Source of the DNA: Patescibacteria group bacterium
GTDB lineage: Bacteria; Patescibacteriota; Minisyncoccia; Moranbacterales; JAKLHP01
Assembly (NCBI GenBank): GCA_022710085.1
Contig: JAKLHP010000001.1
Span: forward strand, 1-31,647
Direction of reading: 5' to 3'
Length of the DNA stretch: 31,647 nt
Of this stretch, positions 27,988 through 31,647 are shown in pieces. Below the pieces are notes generated by a model. It was not told where the DNA came from. It saw only the letters and a list, made by a program, of their open reading frames with translations, and ran no database searches. The translations under genes and the position numbers were made by a program. Position 1 is the first letter of the stretch. Each line of letters starts with the position of its first letter.

Positions 27988-29232
27988 TTATTTCATTCCC
28001 TTATAAATTGGAAATTTTTTGCAAAGTTTGATAACTTCGCTGTGAATTTTTTTCAGATATTTTTCGTCTTTATAGTTTCCAATCACGTCATTGATCCATT
28101 TGCAAATCATTTTAACTTCCTTTTCTTTCATCCCGCGAGTAGTGATAGCCGGCATTCCAATACGAACCCCGCTCGGATCAAATGGACTTCTGGGATCATC
28201 TGGGATCATATTTTTATTAAGGGTTATTCCGACCTTGTCCAGTGCTACCTCGGCTTCTTTTCCAGTTACACCTTTCGATCCGAAAACATCCACCAAAACC
28301 ATATGATTATCCGTTCCACCAAACATCAATTTAAATCCGTATTTTTTAAGTTCTTGTTCCAAAACCTTGGCATTTTTAAGTATTTGTTTGGCATACACTC
28401 TAAAGGATGGTTTTAAAGCTTCTCCGAAAGCCACGGCTTTGGCCGCAATATTATTCATATGCGGTCCGCCTTGAAATCCGGGAAATGCCGCTTTATCAAT
28501 TGCTTTGGCGTATTTTTCTTTACACATAATCATTCCTCCTCGCGGTCCGCGAAGAGTTTTATGAGTAGTTGTCGTCACAATATCGAAGTATGGAACTGGG
28601 TTCGAAAGAGCTTTTCCGGCAATCAAGCCTGCAATGTGAGCAATATCAATCATGGTAATTGCTCCCACCTTTTTGGCAATTTCCTGGAATTTTTTGTAAT
28701 CCAGTTGTCTGGTGTAAGCGGAAAATCCAGCCAGAATCATTTGGGGTTTTTCTTTAATTGCCATTTTTTCCAGTTCTTTATAATCTATTTTCCCATCCTT
28801 TCCAGTTTTATATCGAATAAATTTATAAATCTGGGCGGAAAGCGTAACTGGATGACCGTGAGTAAGATGTCCTCCATGAGAAAGATCCATTCCCAGAATT
28901 TTGTCTCCTGGCTTGAGCACTGCGCTATAGGCAATCATATTGGCCGGAGCTCCGGAAAGAGGTTGCACATTGACGTGTTCGGCTCCGAAGAGTTTCTTTG
29001 CCCGTTCGATAGCCAGTTTTTCCACTTTATCAGTATAAGTCTGTCCTCCATAATAACGGCGTCCCGGATAACCTTCAGAATATTTATTAGTAAAAACCGA
29101 CCCTAAAGCTTCTAAAACCGCCTCAGAAACATAATTTTCTGATGCAATGAGTTCCATTCCTTCTTGCTGACGTTTAATTTCTCCAAGTATCGATTTATAA
29201 ACTTCTTTATCTTGTTTTTTTATATTTTTCAT
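27988..29232 (-). CDS. glyA: Serine hydroxymethyltransferase
   Basis: 414 residues, normal length. GlyA converts serine and THF to glycine and 5,10-methylene-THF with PLP; methylene-THF is the one-carbon donor of ThyX. Seen: MELIASENYVSEAVLEALGS (26-45), NKYSEGYPGRRYYGGQTY, VNVQPLSGAPAN, MDLSHGGHLTHG, IDIAHIAGLIAG and the PLP-lysine block VTTTTHKTLRGPRGG with Lys225, followed by FPGFQGGPHMNNIAAKAVAF and the late GVRIGMPAITTRGM. All expected catalytic residues that I checked are present. It is first in the dTMP-supply series and has a consensus promoter (29262-29290), so it begins the operon glyA, dCMP deaminase, kinase, thyX. Confidence 0.98.
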   Translation of the reverse strand: MKNIKKQDKEVYKSILGEIKRQQEGMELIASENYVSEAVLEALGSVFTNKYSEGYPGRRYYGGQTYTDKVEKLAIERAKKLFGAEHVNVQPLSGAPANMIAYSAVLKPGDKILGMDLSHGGHLTHGHPVTLSAQIYKFIRYKTGKDGKIDYKELEKMAIKEKPQMILAGFSAYTRQLDYKKFQEIAKKVGAITMIDIAHIAGLIAGKALSNPVPYFDIVTTTTHKTLRGPRGGMIMCKEKYAKAIDKAAFPGFQGGPHMNNIAAKAVAFGEALKPSFRVYAKQILKNAKVLEQELKKYGFKLMFGGTDNHMVLVDVFGSKGVTGKEAEVALDKVGITLNKNMIPDDPRSPFDPSGVRIGMPAITTRGMKEKEVKMICKWINDVIGNYKDEKYLKKIHSEVIKLCKKFPIYKGMK

Positions 29233-29261
29233 AAAAAGAGATTAGGATTAAGCGCTCTTTT

Positions 29262-29290
29262 ATTCTATTATTTTTCCTTTTTAAAGTCAA
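29262..29290 (-). promoter_or_regulatory. Promoter of the glyA-thyX operon
   Basis: Minus strand: TTGACT (29290-29285), 17-bp spacer, TAGAAT (29267-29262). It overlaps the end of the rplA terminator. Transcription should start near 29255, about 23 nt before the glyA ATG. Confidence 0.75.
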
Positions 29291-29316
29291 AAAAAGCGCC
29301 CTCTAGGCGCTTTTTT
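29289..29316 (-). terminator. Terminator of the secE-rplA series
   Basis: AAAAAAGCGCC and GGCGCTTTTTT form a perfect 11-bp stem, loop CTCTA, eight bases after the rplA stop. U-tracts exist on both strands. Confidence 0.9.
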
Positions 29317-29323
29317 AAAAAAA

Positions 29324-30004
29324 TTATCCAAATATTATTTTCATTCCCGGCCCCATCGTCGAACAGATAGATACGGAAATTATGTATTTTCCTTTCGCTA
29401 CCTGAGGCTTAGCTTTCTGAAGGGATCCGAGAAATGCTTCAATATTTTCTTTGAGCTTATTTTCATCAAAAGAAACTTTTCCAACCAGCTGATGAACATT
29501 AGCCCCATCATCATTTTTAAAACTTACTTTTCCTTTTTTAAGCATTTCTACAGTTTCTTTTATTTTTTCAGTAACAGTCTCGGTTTTCGGACTTGGCATA
29601 AGGCCGCGCGGACCAAGAATTTTGGCTACCTGAGCAAGCTTCGGCATCATTTCCGGAGTAGCTACCAGGATATCAAATTGAGAAATTTTATTATTTTTAA
29701 TCTTTTCAATCATCTCTTCTCCACCAACAATATCCGCTCCAGCATCCTTAGCTTCTTTGACCTTTGTTGAAGTTATAACTGCCACTTTTTTGGTTTTTCC
29801 GGTTCCGTGAGGAAGTACAACTGCTCCTCGAACCTGCTGTTCACCTTTCTTGGGATCAATTGAGAGCTTTACGTGAATTTCCACTGATTCATCAAATTTA
29901 GCAATTTTATTTTCCTTGATTACCTTTATGGCTTCCTCGATGGAATATTTTTTGTCTTTTTCAATCTTCTCAAAAACCTTCTTATATTTTTTACTTCTAA
30001 ACAT
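29324..30004 (-). CDS. rplA: 50S ribosomal protein L1
   Basis: 226 residues from the ATG at 30004. A TTG at 30034 would add ten residues that lie inside a leader hairpin, so it is rejected. L1 forms the mobile stalk near the E-site and commonly represses its own operon by binding mRNA. Seen: RSKKYKKVFEKIEKDKKYSIEEAI at the start, the conserved DESVEIHVKLSIDPKKGEQ, VRGAVVLPHGTGK, ADIVGGEEMIEKI, DILVATPEMMPKLAQVAKILGPRGLMPSPKTETV (the L1 signature) and the C-terminal FLGSLQKAKPQVAKGKYIISV with KYIISVSICSTMGPG at the end. Its presence is a useful marker: some Parcubacteria lack L1. A terminator follows. Confidence 0.97.
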   Translation of the reverse strand: MFRSKKYKKVFEKIEKDKKYSIEEAIKVIKENKIAKFDESVEIHVKLSIDPKKGEQQVRGAVVLPHGTGKTKKVAVITSTKVKEAKDAGADIVGGEEMIEKIKNNKISQFDILVATPEMMPKLAQVAKILGPRGLMPSPKTETVTEKIKETVEMLKKGKVSFKNDDGANVHQLVGKVSFDENKLKENIEAFLGSLQKAKPQVAKGKYIISVSICSTMGPGMKIIFG

Positions 30005-30012
30005 AATTTTAC

Positions 30013-30055
30013 GTGGTGCGAATGAATTACGCAATTAGATAAGTAATTCTCCCAC
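30013..30055 (-). promoter_or_regulatory. Leader hairpin before rplA (candidate L1-binding site)
   Basis: On the minus strand GTGG...CCAC enclose a 7-bp perfect stem GAATTAC/GTAATTC with a 12-base loop; between the two stems lie 2 bases on one side and 7 on the other (GA and ATTCGCA). Two helices separated by an asymmetric internal loop resemble known L1 mRNA targets. It ends eight bases before the rplA ATG. Confidence 0.4.
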
Positions 30056-30088
30056 TGAAATAATAATTAATTTAAAATGATTTTGAAA

Positions 30089-30511
30089 TTACTCGACTTT
30101 AATGCCCATGCTTCTTGCTGTCCCTTCAATAATTTTCATTGCCTGATCGACATCGTTGGCATTCAAATCCTCCATCTTGGTTTCAGCAATTTGTTTGGCT
30201 TGCTCCTTGGTTATTTTTCCCACTTTGTTTTTAAGCGGATTTCCTGATCCTTTTTCAACTTTAGCCGCTTTTTTGATAAGTTCGGCTGCTGGGGAAGTTT
30301 TCATGATAAAATCAAAAGTTCGGTCTTCAAAAACGGTTATTTCCACTGGGATAATGTCACCATTTTTATCCTGAGTAGCAGCATTAAAGCGGGTGCAAAA
30401 ATCCTGGATATTCAATCCGTGCTGTCCGAGTGCCGGACCGACTGGAGGAGCTGGATTGGCTCTGCCTCCTGGTATTTGTAATTTGATAATAGTTTTAATT
30501 TTCTTTGCCAT
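30089..30511 (-). CDS. rplK: 50S ribosomal protein L11
   Basis: 140 residues, typical length. L11 binds 23S rRNA helices 43-44 at the GTPase centre. Seen: the start AKKIKTIIKLQIPGGRANPA, PPVGPALGQHGLNIQDFCTRFNA (the L11 signature; split here by the text limit), IIPVEITVFEDRTFDF, TSPAAELIKKAAKVEKGSG and the rRNA-binding end GKITKEQAKQIAETKM, DVDQAMKIIEGTARSMGI. The gene lies between nusG (161 bp, with a conserved leader) and rplA (84 bp), in the standard order secE-nusG-rplK-rplA. No odd residue was noticed. Confidence 0.97.
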   Translation of the reverse strand: MAKKIKTIIKLQIPGGRANPAPPVGPALGQHGLNIQDFCTRFNAATQDKNGDIIPVEITVFEDRTFDFIMKTSPAAELIKKAAKVEKGSGNPLKNKVGKITKEQAKQIAETKMEDLNANDVDQAMKIIEGTARSMGIKVE

Positions 30512-30569
30512 TTTTCCTTCAAGTGGAACGAGAAGCTGAAAAAACGAGCACCCCGTACCAATTCTTTAA
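30512..30569 (-). promoter_or_regulatory. Leader block before rplK, a near-copy of the nusG leader
   Basis: Immediately before the rplK ATG the minus strand has GGTACGGGGTGCTCG, a T-run, CAGCTTCTCGTTCCA. This matches 33 of 41 positions of the leader before nusG (31219-31276), with one 1-base gap nearer to the start codon. The position relative to each ATG is the same. Confidence 0.7.
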
Positions 30570-30631
30570 TTTAACTGATAAAATGTTAGCTGACTAACCC
30601 ACTAGATGATTCCGAGAAGCAAACTATGTTT

Positions 30632-30673
30632 TTATAAAACAGTTTCGAAATCAATGCGGGACAGGTCTGCCAT
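30632..30673 (-). CDS. Possible 13-codon peptide overlapping the nusG stop
   Basis: The nusG stop TAA overlaps an ATG (TAATG at 30675-30671) that opens a frame of 13 codons (MADLSRIDFETVL) and ends with TAA at 30634-30632. The overlap suits translational coupling. Nothing else shows that it is made, and such short frames occur by chance. A weak hairpin GTTAG/CTAAC (about 30587-30600) follows. Confidence 0.25.
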   Translation of the reverse strand: MADLSRIDFETVL

Positions 30674-31218
30674 TAAATTTTCCTTATCTGCAAAAAGTCT
30701 AATTCTACCGGCGTTTCCCTGCCGAAAACAGAAATCAGAACTTTTACTTTTCCTTTTTCCTCATTTGTTTCCTGAACTTTTCCGTCAAAATCCTTAAATG
30801 GACCGTCATTAATCTTAACCGCATCTCCCTCCTGAACATCAATCTTGTATTTTGGTTCAGCCACTCCCATCCTTTTCTTTAAAGCTTCAATCTCTCTGGG
30901 ATCAACTGGAGTCGGAGTGGTTCCAAGACCGATAAATCCCGTCACGTTAGGAGTATTTCGAACAACATACCAGGAGGCATCGGTCACGATCATTTCCACA
31001 AGAACATATCCAGGATAGATTCTTTCTTCCACCACCAATCTTTTTCCTGCTTTGATCTTAATTTTCTTTTCTTTAGGAACCATCGCATCAAAAATCAAGT
31101 CCTGCATATCCATTGATTCAATCCTTTGCTTGAGATTTCGAGCTACATTGTCTTCATAACCGGAATAAGTATGAAGGACATACCAGGCTCGTCCATGATG
31201 TTGTGTTTGCTTCGCCAT
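30673..31218 (-). CDS. nusG: Transcription termination/antitermination protein NusG
   Basis: 181 residues, the usual size. NusG binds RNA polymerase and links it to the ribosome or to Rho. Seen: the NGN-domain start AWYVLHTYSGYEDNVARNLKQ (split across the text limit), VPKEKKIKIKAGKRLVVEERIYPGYVLVEM, the signature WYVVRNTPNVTGFIG, and a C-terminal KOW motif with VQEGDAVKINDGPFKDFDGKV and VKVLISVFGRETPVELDFLQI. There is a short N-terminal extension (MAKQTQHHGR). It follows secE by 66 bp, with a leader block that is repeated before rplK. The start codon has no good Shine-Dalgarno. Confidence 0.97.
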   Translation of the reverse strand: MAKQTQHHGRAWYVLHTYSGYEDNVARNLKQRIESMDMQDLIFDAMVPKEKKIKIKAGKRLVVEERIYPGYVLVEMIVTDASWYVVRNTPNVTGFIGLGTTPTPVDPREIEALKKRMGVAEPKYKIDVQEGDAVKINDGPFKDFDGKVQETNEEKGKVKVLISVFGRETPVELDFLQIRKI

Positions 31219-31276
31219 TTTTGTCTTCGAATGGAACGAAAAGCTACAAAAATGAGCGTCTCGTACCAGTTCCGTG
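31219..31276 (-). promoter_or_regulatory. Leader block before nusG, a near-copy of the rplK leader
   Basis: Minus strand: GGAACTGGTACGAGACGCTC, a T-run, GTAGCTTTTCGTTCCA, then GACAAAA and the ATG. GGAAC and GTTCC can close a hairpin; the matching G and T changes in the rplK copy mostly keep pairs (C to T opposite G). See the rplK leader at 30512-30569. Confidence 0.7.
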
Positions 31277-31284
31277 TTTAAACT

Positions 31285-31467
31285 TTATTTTATAAGCCCT
31301 TTCAGAATCTGGCTAAAAATGTAGTCCAGGCTCCCCAAAAAAGCAGCTACAGAAAGGCTTAAACCAATTACAATTAATGTGTAATTTACAGTTTGTTTTT
31401 TTGAAGGCCAGTTGACCTTGGTCATTTCAACCTTGGCTTCCTTGAAAAATGTAACGATATTGTTCAT
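31285..31467 (-). CDS. secE: Preprotein translocase subunit SecE
   Basis: 60 residues, the size of the single-span SecE of most bacteria. SecE, with SecY and SecG, forms the protein export channel in the membrane. Seen: the amphipathic cytosolic helix (VTFFKEAKVEMTKVNWPSKK) with the conserved KVNWPSKK block, followed by one transmembrane span (TLIVIGLSLSVAAFLGSLDYIF) and a short tail. The order secE-nusG-rplK-rplA is the widely conserved one. A promoter (31514-31542) and a hairpin (31484-31502) lie upstream, so the series may begin here. No tRNA-Trp gene is in the gap. Confidence 0.95.
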   Translation of the reverse strand: MNNIVTFFKEAKVEMTKVNWPSKKQTVNYTLIVIGLSLSVAAFLGSLDYIFSQILKGLIK

Positions 31468-31483
31468 AATTTTGAGTTTTTTA

Positions 31484-31502
31484 AAAAGCCCTTGGGGCTT
31501 TT
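31484..31502 (-). terminator. Hairpin with U-tract between sua5 and secE
   Basis: AAAAGCCC and GGGCTTTT form an 8-bp stem with a 3-base loop, followed on the minus strand by TTTTT. It could end the sua5 transcript. It lies downstream of the secE promoter, so it could also act as a 5' stabilising hairpin or attenuator. Confidence 0.65.
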
Positions 31503-31513
31503 ATTACCTTTTT

Positions 31514-31542
31514 ATACTACTACTAAATAATTTTTTTGTCAA
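31514..31542 (-). promoter_or_regulatory. Promoter of the secE series
   Basis: Minus strand: TTGACA (31542-31537), 17-bp spacer, TAGTAT (31519-31514). The -35 overlaps the stop codon of the upstream sua5-like gene. Predicted start near 31507, just before the hairpin. Confidence 0.6.
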
Positions 31543-31647
31543 ATCCTTATTGCTCCTCTTCTTAAGACAATTATTTTTCCATTTTCTATTCTAATAAGCG
31601 TTGAGGATAAAGACTTCAATGTTCCTCCATCCACATAAAAATCCACC
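31539..31647 (-). CDS. L-threonylcarbamoyladenylate synthase (Sua5/YrdC/TsaC), C-terminal fragment
   Basis: A frame that enters from the right edge ends at TGA (31541-31539) and gives 35 residues: VDFYVDGG, LSSTLIRIENG and KIIVLRRGAI. This is the end of the YrdC fold, where most members read DGGxxxxxxSTVIDLxxGxxxILRPGAI. Sua5/TsaC makes threonylcarbamoyl-AMP for t6A37 of tRNA. The rest lies outside the window, so full-length Sua5 and short TsaC cannot be told apart, though the chain ends right after the GAI block, as in short TsaC. Pro is replaced (RRGAI instead of RPGAI). Confidence 0.85.
   Translation of the reverse strand, partial: VDFYVDGGTLKSLSSTLIRIENGKIIVLRRGAIRI

Noticed and set aside
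28459..29106. A 215-codon frame on the plus strand inside glyA
   Set aside because: It lies wholly antisense to a complete, well-conserved glyA and has the low-complexity composition of a shadow frame.

Overview
The window looks like a chromosomal segment of an AT-rich bacterium with short spacers and standard stop codons (TAA, TAG and TGA all end recognisable genes). Gene content, the short UTRs, a ThrS without its TGS domain, a two-domain ThyX and several AT-rich palindromic spacers suggest a Patescibacteria (candidate phyla radiation, Parcubacteria-like) genome. That placement is inference; no rRNA is present to test it.

Layout. Positions 1-2857 (-) hold the N-terminal part of a large exported protein with a seven-bladed propeller-like repeat block. 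Its consensus promoter lies next to a leader hairpin, divergent from a small secreted protein gene (3193-3609, +). Next come murD and a D-aminoacylase-like gene (-), then tRNA-Ala(CGC) (+) facing tRNA-Ala(UGC) and tRNA-Ile(GAU) (-) across a two-way terminator. A long minus-strand series, rnhB-rpmF-nusB-rnc-chbG-uppP-beta-CASP nuclease (12900 to 7325), ends in a strong terminator. Divergent from rnhB is a 32-codon membrane peptide gene with its own consensus promoter, Shine-Dalgarno and terminator. dnaE (+) follows behind a leader with a terminator-like hairpin, then a threonine T-box and thrS (+). Three unrecognised minus-strand genes (19131-20267) lie between thrS and the overlapping miaB-miaA pair (+). 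The right third is minus strand: sua5 (partial), secE, nusG, rplK, rplA, then glyA, dCMP deaminase, an NMP-kinase-like P-loop protein, thyX, tmk-like, MazG-like, gatB and a small unknown gene.

How the genes fit together. glyA to tmk/mazG forms a dTMP supply line: GlyA makes methylene-THF, dCMP deaminase makes dUMP, ThyX makes dTMP, the kinase makes dTDP, and the MazG-like protein probably clears unwanted NTPs. MurD and UppP serve peptidoglycan. DnaE and RNase HII serve replication; NusB, NusG, RNase III, L32, L11, L1, ThrS, GatB, MiaA/MiaB and Sua5 serve transcription, translation and tRNA modification.

Most unusual points: complementary loss of signature residues in the two ThyX halves; paired His-to-Asn and Asp-to-Asn changes at the second metal site of the D-aminoacylase; palindromes next to the start codons of three consecutive genes, with the one before rnc fitting RNase III autoregulation; a diverged direct repeat that copied the 5' end of miaB and of a neighbouring unknown gene; near-identical leaders in front of nusG and rplK; and several short genes (32, 59 and 13 codons).
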